Part shown: positions 51,922 through 59,872 of the stretch, piece after piece
Layout: every line of letters begins with the position of its first letter
Numbering within the stretch: the first letter of the stretch is position 1
Source of the DNA: Hominimerdicola alba 8
GTDB taxonomy: Bacteria; Bacillota; Clostridia; Oscillospirales; Ruminococcaceae
Direction: 5' to 3'
Length of the DNA stretch: 64,000 nucleotides
Assembly: GCF_000178155.2 (NCBI RefSeq)
Contig: NZ_ADKM02000130.1
Span: forward strand, 124,001 to 188,000
The notes under the pieces: generated by a model
Seen by the model: the letters and a program-made list of their open reading frames with translations, nothing else
Told to the model about the DNA's origin: nothing
Databases searched by the model: none
Position numbers and translations under genes: made by a program

Positions 51922-52614
51922 TTACTTTATCTTTTTTATAGGACTGCCCGCCTGCCACAGCAGCACACCGCCCATGAAGAAAAGCGGCAGGCTGTACAGC
52001 CAGTAGTATTTCCTTTTGGTCATATCCTTGCATTTTATCACGTAAGGCGGTATGGTGTCGCTGTTTATCTCACCTGTCACATAGTACTGATAACAGAGGT
52101 ATGAATAATCCTTCTGCCAGTTGTCAAGACATTTTTCCATGAGCTTTTTCTCTGTCTTGCTGCATTTTGTGACTATGCCCTCGAACTCTGCGTTCACGCT
52201 CTCGCCGCTGTTGGTGGGTGAATTGCCTGTCATCACCTGATAGTAAAAATCAGGATATAGGAACTGATCCAGCAGCAGGCAGACAAATTCTTCCTTTTCG
52301 GTACCCAGCGGTATCAGCACGTAAGATGCGTATGCCTCATCGGAAGTTTCCTCCGATACAGTGGTGCAGATATCCAGCGGTTCGTTTATGGTGGTGTTGT
52401 CTGTAGCGTCGGGGTTCGGCATGAAGCCGCGTACAACGTCCGATATAGTGCCTTTGACATACATGCCGCTCTTGATATCCTCCGCTTTCAGCTTTGATAT
52501 ATCGTGCGGATGTGTGCTTTTATACATCATCACCAGTCCTGCCGCCAGCACAGCTATGCCTGCGGCGAGTGCAGCTGCACCTACCTTGTGCAGCAAATTC
52601 AGCTTCAGCTTCAA
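51922..52614 (-). CDS. Membrane protein with two transmembrane segments, unknown
   Basis: 230 residues. Helices at about 10-30 and 205-222 flank an outer domain of about 170 residues containing [17 protein letters not shown] and [19 protein letters not shown]. The layout recalls E3-ligase-like or DUF6709-like sensor proteins of Firmicutes, but I cannot assign a family. It lies directly downstream of the LEA-like gene (21 bases), so they are probably co-transcribed. Confidence 0.7.
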   Translation of the reverse strand: MKLKLNLLHKVGAAALAAGIAVLAAGLVMMYKSTHPHDISKLKAEDIKSGMYVKGTISDVVRGFMPNPDATDNTTINEPLDICTTVSEETSDEAYASYVLIPLGTEKEEFVCLLLDQFLYPDFYYQVMTGNSPTNSGESVNAEFEGIVTKCSKTEKKLMEKCLDNWQKDYSYLCYQYYVTGEINSDTIPPYVIKCKDMTKRKYYWLYSLPLFFMGGVLLWQAGSPIKKIK

Positions 52615-52634
52615 TTCAATATCATCCCATTCTG

Positions 52635-53111
52635 TCAGACTTGCCCGCCGTTGTCATCATCTTCGTGAACGGCGTCTTCGGGTTCGACCTCGACTATCTC
52701 TTCGGTGGGTTTGCCCTTCTGTTCGGCTTTGCGCTTTGCGATGATATCTTCGCCGCTGAGAACGCTCTTCACCGTGTCGACAGTGCGCGAGGCATCTTCT
52801 TTGAGCCTGCCGCTGCCGACATATTCTTTTGCATTTCTCACAGCCTCGCTCGCCTTTTCCTGTATATTTCCGTTTGCGACAAAGTCCTTGGTCTTCTGCA
52901 CTGCCTTGCCCGCGCCCTCAGTCAGCTTTCCGCTGCCAACGAATTCTCTCGCAGACCTCACAGTCCTGTCAGCATCGTCTTTCAGTCTGCCGCTCTGCAC
53001 ATATTCCCTCACAGGTGCGACCGTTTTGTCGATGCCCTCTTTCAGCTTGCCGCTCTCAACGTATTCTCTGGCGTTTTCTGCGGTAGCTTTTATCTTGTCT
53101 TTCAAGCTCAT
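52635..53111 (-). CDS. LEA-like protein of five 20-residue amphipathic repeats
   Basis: 158 residues from ATG 53111 (MSLKDKIKATAENAREYV), with GCGAGG upstream. Residues about 14-113 are five tandem 20-residue repeats on the theme REYVxSGxLKExxxxTVxx, rich in Lys, Glu, Gly and Ala. An acidic tail follows (EEIVEVEPEDAVHEDDD). The composition fits a disordered or helical stress protein of the LEA/apolipoprotein-like kind that coats membranes or proteins during desiccation or osmotic stress. There is no signal peptide. Confidence 0.75.
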   Translation of the reverse strand: MSLKDKIKATAENAREYVESGKLKEGIDKTVAPVREYVQSGRLKDDADRTVRSAREFVGSGKLTEGAGKAVQKTKDFVANGNIQEKASEAVRNAKEYVGSGRLKEDASRTVDTVKSVLSGEDIIAKRKAEQKGKPTEEIVEVEPEDAVHEDDDNGGQV

Positions 53112-53330
53112 TTTTTCAGCCTCGCTTTCTGTATATCCTTTTGTTTTTGGTGACCTTCCCCCGCGCACCCGTCAGCATGCGTGCGTTAAAGTCAGCTTTA
53201 TCTTTATTACGGTCATCACGCCGATACATCGTACCGAAAAGCCTTCAGTTTGCAGTCATCTTTTTCCCGCCGCAGGCAGGGTAAAGAAAACATCTCTGTG
53301 ACCGTTCCTTATCATGCCTTTATATTATGC

Positions 53331-54284
53331 TTATTTGTTGAGACCCAGGAATGCCGCACCGATTATGCCGGCATCGTTGCCCAGCTTTGCTATGACTATC
53401 TCGGTGTTCTTCTCGGAATTTCTTGTGTAGACTTCCTTAGCTACCTGCTCTTTGAGCGGCAGCAGCAGAGGGTCGCCCTCGTTGCATACACCGCCGCCGA
53501 TGCACAGTATATCGGGCTGGAAGATGTTTATGGTGTTCGCGATACCGCAAGCCAGATACTTTATGTAGTCATCAACGACCTGCTTAGCAGTGGCATCGCC
53601 CTTTCTCATGGCGTTGAAAGCAGTCCTTGCGGAAACCTTGCCATGTTCGTCAGCCTCAGCGTGCAGTGCGCTGGCGGGGTCTTTCTCCATAGCTTCCTTA
53701 GTCATTCTGATAAGACCCGTTGCGGAAGAATAGACCTCAAAGCAGCCTCTTCTGCCGCAGGTACACTGAGGACCGTCAACATTTATAACTGTGTGACCTA
53801 TCTCAGCACCCGCAAAGTTGAAGCCCGAATATATCTTCTTGTTGATGATTATGCCGCCGCCGACACCTGTACCCAGTGTGATGCACACAGCATCGTTGGC
53901 ACCCTTAGCCGCACCTGCAACGAACTCACCGTAAGCCGCAGCGTTAGCATCGTTCTCAACATAGCATGGCTTGTCGATGTGTGTCTTCATCAGTTCAACA
54001 ACAGGGAAGTTCAGAAATCCCAGATTGTTTGAATACTCGATAACTCCTGTTTCAGAGTTTGCAGTACCGGGTGTGCCGATGCCCACAGCTTCGATGTCAT
54101 CAAGTGTCAGTCCTGCCTCCTTGACAGCTTCCAGCGCTACTTTTGCCATATCAGCGCATATCTCCTCGCCTGGACGTGGCAGGTCGGTCTTGCAGGTAGC
54201 CTTTGCTACTATCTCAAAATCCTCGCTGACAACACCCGCCTTGATGTTAGTGCCGCCGAGATCGATACCAATGTAATACTTCAT
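53331..54284 (-). CDS. glcK: ROK-family glucokinase
   Basis: 317 residues that phosphorylate glucose with ATP. Motifs: the phosphate loop IGIDLGGTNIKAGV, LGTGVGGGIIINKKI, the catalytic Asp in YVENDANAAAYGE, the EIGH block and the zinc cluster CTCGRRGC. It lies downstream of mannose-6-phosphate isomerase on the same strand. Together they channel released hexoses into glycolysis. Confidence 0.94.
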   Translation of the reverse strand: MKYYIGIDLGGTNIKAGVVSEDFEIVAKATCKTDLPRPGEEICADMAKVALEAVKEAGLTLDDIEAVGIGTPGTANSETGVIEYSNNLGFLNFPVVELMKTHIDKPCYVENDANAAAYGEFVAGAAKGANDAVCITLGTGVGGGIIINKKIYSGFNFAGAEIGHTVINVDGPQCTCGRRGCFEVYSSATGLIRMTKEAMEKDPASALHAEADEHGKVSARTAFNAMRKGDATAKQVVDDYIKYLACGIANTINIFQPDILCIGGGVCNEGDPLLLPLKEQVAKEVYTRNSEKNTEIVIAKLGNDAGIIGAAFLGLNK

Positions 54285-54419
54285 TTTCCTTTTCTCCTTA
54301 TACCTTATAAATAGATTTTACCCGCGCCCGATGTACAGCCCTGCCGCATCAGCAGGCGCAGGAAATTATACAGTAAATGACATGTGACCCTGACTATAGC
54401 GCCCCATGCTTTTTATATA

Positions 54420-55382
54420 TCAGACTTCGTCTATCCTTGTCAGCACGAAACGGCACTTGCCCTCAACGGTAAATCTGCCTGTTCCTGCCGAAATGAATAT
54501 GCTGTCGCCCTTTTTAGCCGTAACTTCGCCGTCAGCCTTTACCACAGGCTCACCCTCCAGCACCAGCAGGCTCACGAACGAACTTTCATCTGCCGTGAAT
54601 TCAGCCTTTTCAGCCACATCAACGCGGTAGGTGGTGAAGTATTCGCACTTCGCCATCAGCTTCTTTTCAGCGCCGTCCTCGCTGACAACAGGTGTATCGG
54701 GATACTGCTCGGCAGGTGCCAGCTTTGTGACATCTTTCGCCTTGTCAACGTGCAGTTCTCTAGGCTTGCCGTCCTTGCCGACTCTGCCGTAGTCGTAAAT
54801 GCGGTAGGTGGTGTTGGAATTCTGCTGTATCTCAGCGATAAGTATGCCCTTGCCGATTGCGTGCAGTGTTCCCGACTTTATAAAGAACACATCGCCCTTG
54901 TGTACAGGCACATTGTTTGTGACCTCCAGCAGAGTGTTGTCAGCGATCCTCTGCGCGAACTCTTCCTTGCTTATCTCGTGCTTGAAACCGTAGAGCAGTT
55001 CAGCACCCTCGTCACAGTCCACCACATACCACATCTCGGTCTTGCCGTACTCGCCCTCGACCCGCATCGCGTAGTCGTTGTCGGGGTGTACCTGCACCGA
55101 AAGGTTGTCCTTTGCATCTATCAGCTTTATCAGTATCGGGAAATTCTCAAACCTCTCACAGTTTTTGCCCAGTACTTTTCTGCCTGCCTTTTCGATATAC
55201 TGTTCAAGGGTCAGCCCCGCGAACTCGCCATCAGCCACAACGCTTGCGCCGTCCTTGTGGCAGGAAAGCTCCCAGCTTTCCGCGACCTTGTCATAGTCGC
55301 AGTCCTTGCCGTATTCATCTCTCAGTCGTGTGCCGCCCCAAAGGTAATCCTTGAAAGCGGGCTTAAGTTTAAAAATAGCCAT
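54420..55382 (-). CDS. manA: Mannose-6-phosphate isomerase, class I
   Basis: 320 residues from ATG 55382 (MAIFKLKPAFKDYLWGG), preceded by AAGGGG; an upstream in-frame start would lie inside a family A repeat and is rejected. Zinc ligands and active site: VQVHPDNDYA, KTEMWYVVD and LHAIGKGILIAEIQQ. It converts mannose-6-phosphate to fructose-6-phosphate, the entry route for mannan sugars, consistent with the GH5 and GH26-like enzymes nearby. Confidence 0.94.
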   Translation of the reverse strand: MAIFKLKPAFKDYLWGGTRLRDEYGKDCDYDKVAESWELSCHKDGASVVADGEFAGLTLEQYIEKAGRKVLGKNCERFENFPILIKLIDAKDNLSVQVHPDNDYAMRVEGEYGKTEMWYVVDCDEGAELLYGFKHEISKEEFAQRIADNTLLEVTNNVPVHKGDVFFIKSGTLHAIGKGILIAEIQQNSNTTYRIYDYGRVGKDGKPRELHVDKAKDVTKLAPAEQYPDTPVVSEDGAEKKLMAKCEYFTTYRVDVAEKAEFTADESSFVSLLVLEGEPVVKADGEVTAKKGDSIFISAGTGRFTVEGKCRFVLTRIDEV

Positions 55383-55413
55383 TCTATTTACCCCTTTTCC
55401 ATTCCTTGCGAAA

Positions 55414-55517
55414 CTATAGCAATCCGCCTTAAAATCCAGACAAAATCCAGTCACAAAACCCATAAATCCCAGCTTTTGCGACTGGATTTTGTGAATTTAA
55501 AAAGTTGGATTGCTATA
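55414..55517 (+). repeat. Family A hairpin repeat, copy 7
   Basis: A full 104 bp copy 32 bases upstream of the manA ATG, so it sits in or near the manA promoter. The rest of 55518-55745 has no gene. Confidence 0.93.
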
Positions 55518-55745
55518 ATCGCACTCTTTATAATAATAGCATAATTTCGGTATTTAGTCAATATTTTTTCGCTATTTTCTGCGGCTGAAATTTAATGAAC
55601 GTTCTGCACAAAAAGTCAGCCGCGATGTTGTGTACAGTATCTATACTGTTTGAAATGGCAGAAACATCAGCGCCGGAAACACTTCCCGCGCCATTTTTTG
55701 TTAAAGTGCTGTACTGTCTGCTGTGAATTTTGTGTATATTGATGG

Positions 55746-55774
55746 TTGCTATCATTTGTGAAAAAGTGTATAAT
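55746..55774 (+). promoter_or_regulatory. Promoter of the small secreted protein gene
   Basis: TTGCTA, 17 bp spacer, TATAAT. Confidence 0.65.
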
Positions 55775-55860
55775 TAGAATGACTAAATGTGAAATTTTTG
55801 TGCAGTCTTTCGGGCGGAAGAATTTTAGTAATATATTTTACACAAACTCGGGGGAATAAT

Positions 55861-56181
55861 ATGAAGCTGACATATAAAAAAATGATATGCACTTTTCTGG
55901 CGATGCAGGCATCTGCCTGTATGACGGCGGCACCCGTCGGGGCAGAAGTCTGTCCTGCGGCGCAGGAAAGCGTCTGTGTGCTGACAGCTGACAAGCCCGT
56001 CATTCAGGGCGAACTTGTAATGCTTGCGGCAGAAGAGTCTGAAAAAGACAAAAAGAGCGAACATAAGTCAACGCTGAAAGAGCAGACAAAAAGCAAGTGG
56101 CAGATATTCGCATGTCTGGGCGGGGGCGTGCTGGTGGTCATCGCGGTGATAAGTCTGCTGGCGGACAAGAAAAAGAAATAG
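55861..56181 (+). CDS. Small exported membrane-anchored protein
   Basis: 106 residues from ATG 55861, 4 bases after GGGGGA. There is a signal peptide (cut near VGA), then a ~55-residue charged outer segment (EESEKDKKSEHKS), a C-terminal membrane helix (about 80-100) and a KKKK stop-transfer tail. There is no sorting motif. Function unknown. It lies 24 bases upstream of a lipoprotein gene. Confidence 0.65.
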   Translation: MKLTYKKMICTFLAMQASACMTAAPVGAEVCPAAQESVCVLTADKPVIQGELVMLAAEESEKDKKSEHKSTLKEQTKSKWQIFACLGGGVLVVIAVISLLADKKKK

Positions 56182-56205
56182 CTGATAATGCAGGAGGTGA
56201 ACACC

Positions 56206-56808
56206 ATGAAAAAAGCAGTATTTATGGCGGCTCTGGCAGTTTTTCTCGCGGGCTGTGCCGCTGAGGGTGACAATAACGTTTCAAAATATGAAAGCAGTTC
56301 GGCATCGGCAGAAACAAAAGCCGAAGACCGCATAGATAACAGGTTCTATGTTGAAGACAGCGGCGACGGATATGTGACATATGTTTCGGGTGACGGCAGG
56401 CTGAAAGAGCGGCTCGATTACCGCTGGGACGGTGAAGATGTGAAGTACCGCTATTCGCTGACCAACTGTACCGACGAAAGACTTGAGATAGATAACGAGC
56501 ACTGCACTATGTCGCTCAGTTTCAACAACAGCGAAAAGTGTTTCCCGATATACATCAACCCCGACCTTGCGCATGATGGGTTCGATGCGGGCGAAACGCG
56601 GGAACAGCGTTCTGAAAAAGAAATGGGCTGCCCTCTGCATATCGCTGATGCGGACGAAGTCAATGTCTGGAACGAAAGCGGAGGGAATACGCTTTGGCTT
56701 TCGGCGCAGGGCAATGTTATCATCGTTGACGGCGATGAGCAGACAAAATATTCCTTCCCCGAATTTGGTTCGGATGACTGCTTCAAGTTCAGCATCGATG
56801 TACAGTAG
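56206..56808 (+). CDS. Lipoprotein of unknown function
   Basis: 200 residues. MKKAVFMAALAVFLAGC is a clear lipoprotein signal. The outer domain is acidic and beta-rich (LDYRWDGEDVKYRYSLTNC), ending QTKYSFPEFGSDDCFKFSI, like small beta-sandwich proteins. GGAGGTG lies 8 bases before ATG. It is probably one unit with the preceding gene. Confidence 0.7.
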   Translation: MKKAVFMAALAVFLAGCAAEGDNNVSKYESSSASAETKAEDRIDNRFYVEDSGDGYVTYVSGDGRLKERLDYRWDGEDVKYRYSLTNCTDERLEIDNEHCTMSLSFNNSEKCFPIYINPDLAHDGFDAGETREQRSEKEMGCPLHIADADEVNVWNESGGNTLWLSAQGNVIIVDGDEQTKYSFPEFGSDDCFKFSIDVQ

Positions 56809-56887
56809 ACCCAAGTAAATGCTTTCGGGAAAAGTTCAGAATTATGTACCAAATTGTTACAGAAAAGTTAAAGTTGCGGCGGGCTAC

Positions 56888-56916
56888 TTGCAATTGTGAC
56901 GAAATTGTAGTATAAT
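56888..56916 (+). promoter_or_regulatory. Promoter of the 59-residue protein gene
   Basis: TTGCAA, 17 bp spacer, TATAAT. Confidence 0.75.
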
Positions 56917-56996
56917 ACATTTGTAAGGTTTTAACAGATTACCAAGCCATCGGCAACTCATTTTTGGAGAACATTCTCGGAAAGAAGCGTATAACT

Positions 56997-57176
56997 ATGG
57001 AAAAGACTTTTTTCATCAGGCGGTCAGCTTCAGGTGACGGTGTTCCTGCGCCTGTGTATGACAGGTTTCAGCGCATTGAAAAACTCAACCTGCTGGTCGA
57101 AAGCGGCTGGGCGATAAAGGATTTCAAATGCGATGCTGACGAGGAATACTTCATTCTTGAGAAGGCAGATAACTGA
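56997..57176 (+). CDS. Very small cytoplasmic protein, unknown
   Basis: 59 residues (MEKTFFIRRSASGDGVPAPV and onward), with a strong promoter and terminator of its own but only a weak ribosome binding site (GGAAAG, 12 bases away). The end DEEYFILEKADN suggests a compact alpha/beta fold. The gene is clearly expressed as an independent unit. Confidence 0.6.
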   Translation: MEKTFFIRRSASGDGVPAPVYDRFQRIEKLNLLVESGWAIKDFKCDADEEYFILEKADN

Positions 57177-57180
57177 GATC

Positions 57181-57216
57181 AAGGGGGAAAGCCCGAAAAG
57201 GCTCTTCCCCCTTTTT
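57181..57216 (+). terminator. Terminator of the 59-residue protein gene
   Basis: AAGGGGGAAAGCC pairs with GGCTCTTCCCCCTT, followed by a T-run. Confidence 0.9.
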
Positions 57217-57286
57217 GTATAGGCGTATCTTGCGGCGGAACAGTCGGCAGGTGCGCGAAAAAAATTACGAGCAGGAGGCATAAAAT

Positions 57287-58090
57287 ATGGATATGACGGT
57301 CATGAACAAGATAAGCTACGGATTATATGTGCTGACGGCGAGGTGCGGAAACCAGTACAACGGCTGTATCATCAACACGCTGTCACAGGTGACAAGTTCA
57401 CCGAACCGCGTTTCGGTGACGGTCAACAAGGGCAATTTCACCGAGTATATGATAAGGTCAAGCGGAAGATTCAATGTTTCGATGCTTGATGAAACTGCGG
57501 ACTTCTCAGTGTTTACACACTTCGGTTTCGTCAGCGGCAGGTGGGAGAACAAGTTTTATGACTATCCCCTGACTTTTGCCGATAACGGTCTGCCGATAGC
57601 CGAAAAAGGCGCGTGCGCTTACATCTGCTGTGAAGTGGTGCAGACTATCGACCTCGGAACACACACCATGTTCATAGCTGATGTTATGGACGGTGCGGTC
57701 ATGTCCGACAACGCCCCGATGACTTATGCGTACTACCACGCAAATGTCAAACCGAAGCCTGCGGCTAAGGCTGAGAGCAAGACTGTCGGTGAAAGATGGG
57801 TATGCAATATATGCGGCTATATCTACGAGGGCGCACTGCCCGCAGATTTCGTCTGTCCGCTGTGCAAACACGGCGCGGCTGATTTCTCGCCCATAGACGA
57901 GAACGGAAATGTCATAGCGCAAAAGCCCTCAGCCGAAGAAAAAGCTGAAAATTCGGGCGATGCAAAGTGGGTGTGCAAGGTTTGCGGCTATGAATACGAG
58001 GGCGACCTCCCCGAAGATTTTGTATGTCCCGTCTGCGGGGTGGGCACTGATGAGTTTGAAAAACTCAGCTATAGCGATCCAACTATTTAA
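57287..58090 (+). CDS. Flavin reductase-double rubredoxin fusion (high-molecular-weight rubredoxin type)
   Basis: 267 residues. Residues 1-155 are an FMN-binding flavin-reductase domain ([28 protein letters not shown]). Two rubredoxin domains follow, at about 168-205 and 225-262, each with CxxCGYxYEGxLPxDFVCPxC. It would take electrons from NAD(P)H through FMN to the iron centres, feeding oxygen- or NO-detoxifying flavodiiron proteins in this anaerobe. GGAGG lies 9 bases before ATG. The final residues YSDPTI and the stop are family A repeat sequence. Confidence 0.88.
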   Translation: MDMTVMNKISYGLYVLTARCGNQYNGCIINTLSQVTSSPNRVSVTVNKGNFTEYMIRSSGRFNVSMLDETADFSVFTHFGFVSGRWENKFYDYPLTFADNGLPIAEKGACAYICCEVVQTIDLGTHTMFIADVMDGAVMSDNAPMTYAYYHANVKPKPAAKAESKTVGERWVCNICGYIYEGALPADFVCPLCKHGAADFSPIDENGNVIAQKPSAEEKAENSGDAKWVCKVCGYEYEGDLPEDFVCPVCGVGTDEFEKLSYSDPTI

Positions 58091-58173
58091 ATTCACAAAA
58101 TCCGGTCGCAAAAGCTCGGATTTATGGATTTTGTGACCGGATTTTGTCTGAATTTTAAGGCGGATCGCTATGG
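58069..58173 (-). repeat. Family A hairpin repeat, copy 8 (overlaps a coding end)
   Basis: A full-length inverted copy whose first ~22 bases are the last codons and the stop of the rubredoxin fusion gene. Confidence 0.93.
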
Positions 58174-58257
58174 TGCGGCGCAATAATCGGTCAGCTAAAA
58201 GCAAATCGGCGCTTGACTTTTGCCGCGCCGATGGGTAAAATAGAAAGGAAGAGTGAA

Positions 58258-58521
58258 ATGGATTGTCCAAAATGCGGTGACGGTATGACCGCAGGTGTTC
58301 TGATGGGCGGGCGTGACGGCATTTATTGGTTTTCAAAGGAATACCGAAAAAAACACGCCTTCGCGCCTGTGACGAAAAAGGCGAAAGAAGAGGCGGGCAT
58401 GTTCGCCATAAGGTCGGGTGACGGCATCTTCACCCCGAATGAAGATTTTTATGTCTGCAAAAAGTGCGGCTTGATGACGGCTGAACTTCCCAATATAAAG
58501 GAGGCGGCTGAAAGTGAGTAA
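58258..58521 (+). CDS. Zinc-ribbon protein, DUF6487-like
   Basis: 87 residues from ATG 58258, with AAAGGAAGAG upstream. MDCPKCGDGMTAGVLMGGRD and the distal CKKCGL provide four Cys for one zinc, with an aromatic loop (GIYWFSKEY) between. This fits the small DUF6487-type family. It overlaps the next gene by 8 bases. Confidence 0.7.
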   Translation: MDCPKCGDGMTAGVLMGGRDGIYWFSKEYRKKHAFAPVTKKAKEEAGMFAIRSGDGIFTPNEDFYVCKKCGLMTAELPNIKEAAESE

Positions 58522-58936
58522 ATGTACGGAATGCGGCGGCGAAGTCTTTGTTAAGGCTCTCCTCAGCGGTGAGGAGGGGGCGCTCATATACAAATACTAC
58601 CCCGAAAATGATACGGTCGAGCATTATGCGCGGTACGACCTCAGCTGCCGCGAATGTGCGGGCTGTTCTCAGAAAGACCGACCTGTGCTCATCGCAAGAG
58701 AGGGCGGCGGCGACCCGAAAACGCTGGCAGACACGCTGGCGGGCGAGGGCATAGCTTTCGGCAGATGCCCCGAATGCGGCGGCAGGCTGATAAAGGATAT
58801 GGCAGGCATGGGCAGTGCGGGAAATCTTCTGAAAAAGTTTGCCGCACAGGGTTTTCCCTACAGCTTTGCGCTGTTTGACCTGTGTGCCGACTGCGGGCGC
58901 ATATACGATGTGCGCGAGAAACTTATGGGGGTGTGA
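58514..58936 (+). CDS. Zinc-ribbon protein with two or three Cys pairs
   Basis: 140 residues from a GTG overlapping the previous stop, with AAGGAGG upstream. Cys pairs occur in CTECGG, CRECAGC, CPECGG and CADCGR, so at least two zinc ribbons. Function unknown, perhaps nucleic-acid or protein binding. Translationally coupled to its neighbour. Confidence 0.65.
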   Translation: MSKCTECGGEVFVKALLSGEEGALIYKYYPENDTVEHYARYDLSCRECAGCSQKDRPVLIAREGGGDPKTLADTLAGEGIAFGRCPECGGRLIKDMAGMGSAGNLLKKFAAQGFPYSFALFDLCADCGRIYDVREKLMGV

Positions 58937-58938
58937 AG

Positions 58939-59307
58939 ATGAACGCTGAACTGAAAAAAGAGATAATGGCGGTGCTGGCTGACAAGCAGACAGGCATCGA
59001 CCCGACCACGTTGAGTGATGAAGACCTGCGTACCTACATAACGCTGATGTCGCTGAAAAACGAACATAAAAACCACAAAATGGAGTACGCGGTGGAAACC
59101 GTCCGTGACCGTGACAACGGCGGCGCAGACGAGTCCGCACTGGCAGATGTGCTGGCGATGTACGGCGAAAAAGGCTGGCGGCTGAAATTCTGCTTTACCG
59201 ATGAGGTGGGCGTAGAAAGCCACAGCGCAACAGTCGCAGGCTACACCACAGGCACGAACGCCACGATAAACGAGATCGTGCTGATCTTTGAACGCCGCGT
59301 GGAATGA
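58939..59307 (+). CDS. Small protein with a DUF4177-like C-terminus
   Basis: 122 residues from ATG 58939. An N-terminal helix pair is followed by MEYAVETV and GEKGWRLKF, ending in EIVLIFERR. This is the short alpha/beta pattern (GWxLxx then hydrophobic-Phe-Glu-Arg) of DUF4177-type proteins. Its TGA overlaps the ATG of the transposase gene by 4 bases. Confidence 0.6.
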   Translation: MNAELKKEIMAVLADKQTGIDPTTLSDEDLRTYITLMSLKNEHKNHKMEYAVETVRDRDNGGADESALADVLAMYGEKGWRLKFCFTDEVGVESHSATVAGYTTGTNATINEIVLIFERRVE

Positions 59308-59867
59308 ATTATTATAACAGGAAATATCCGCGTCTAAAAAAATTTGATTACGGTAAATCGGGTTATTATCATGTGACGATATGTACAATAAAAAGATTGC
59401 CGATATTATCAAAAATCAAGTTAGAAAAACGTTCTGATGGTGTAGGGTGGGGGCTTGCCCCCACCTCTGCTGACCACGCAAGTGTTGTTTTGTCACCTCT
59501 TGGTGCAATTGCTGAGGAACAATTGATGGCTTTGGCGGAACGTTTTAAAGGCATAACGATCGTCAGATATGTGATAATGCCCGATCATATCCATATATTG
59601 ATAGGCATTGACAATAAGGTGGGGGCAAGCCCCCACCCTACCCTGATAGATGTCGTTCGCACATATAAATCGTTTGTAACACGAATCTGTAACGAACGCT
59701 CAAACAAAAAGGGACGCGTAATATTTCAGCGGTCTTTTTATGACACCGTGATATGGAACGAAGAACAGCTTCAACAGGTGAGTGAGTATATTTCCCGAAA
59801 TCCTGACAGATGGGCAGCAAATACCGAACGTTTCGGCAAAAATAAATATCTATATATAAAGGAGTAA
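59304..59867 (+). CDS. REP-associated tyrosine transposase (RAYT, Y1 transposase family)
   Basis: 187 residues. The family blocks are clear: GYYHVTICT, the HUH-type pair His95/His97 in YVIMPDHIHIL, and the region of the single catalytic Tyr (Tyr146) in FQRSFYDTVIWNEEQ, followed by YISRNPDRW. RAYTs are single-copy, often domesticated transposases tied to REP palindromes. Two copies of such a palindrome, in opposite orientation, lie in frame inside this gene (encoding WGLAPT and GASPHPT). The gene overlaps its upstream neighbour by 4 bases and ends 5 bases before xylB, so it is embedded in an operon-like row. Confidence 0.88.
   Translation: MNYYNRKYPRLKKFDYGKSGYYHVTICTIKRLPILSKIKLEKRSDGVGWGLAPTSADHASVVLSPLGAIAEEQLMALAERFKGITIVRYVIMPDHIHILIGIDNKVGASPHPTLIDVVRTYKSFVTRICNERSNKKGRVIFQRSFYDTVIWNEEQLQQVSEYISRNPDRWAANTERFGKNKYLYIKE
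59446..59465 (+). repeat. Family R palindrome inside the RAYT gene, first copy
   Basis: GGTGGGGGCTTGCCCCCACC, preceded by GTAGG. Read in frame without a stop, within the variable N-terminal third of the protein. Confidence 0.85.
59618..59637 (-). repeat. Family R palindrome inside the RAYT gene, second copy (inverted)
   Basis: GGTGGGGGCAAGCCCCCACC, followed by CTACC. With its flank it is the reverse complement of the first copy. Confidence 0.85.
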
Positions 59868-59872
59868 TAACT

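Noticed and set aside
55383-55463. Upstream in-frame start for manA
   Set aside because: The extension would be encoded by a family A repeat; AAGGGG before ATG 55382 and the family's usual N-terminus (FKLKPAFKDYLWGG) support the shorter form.
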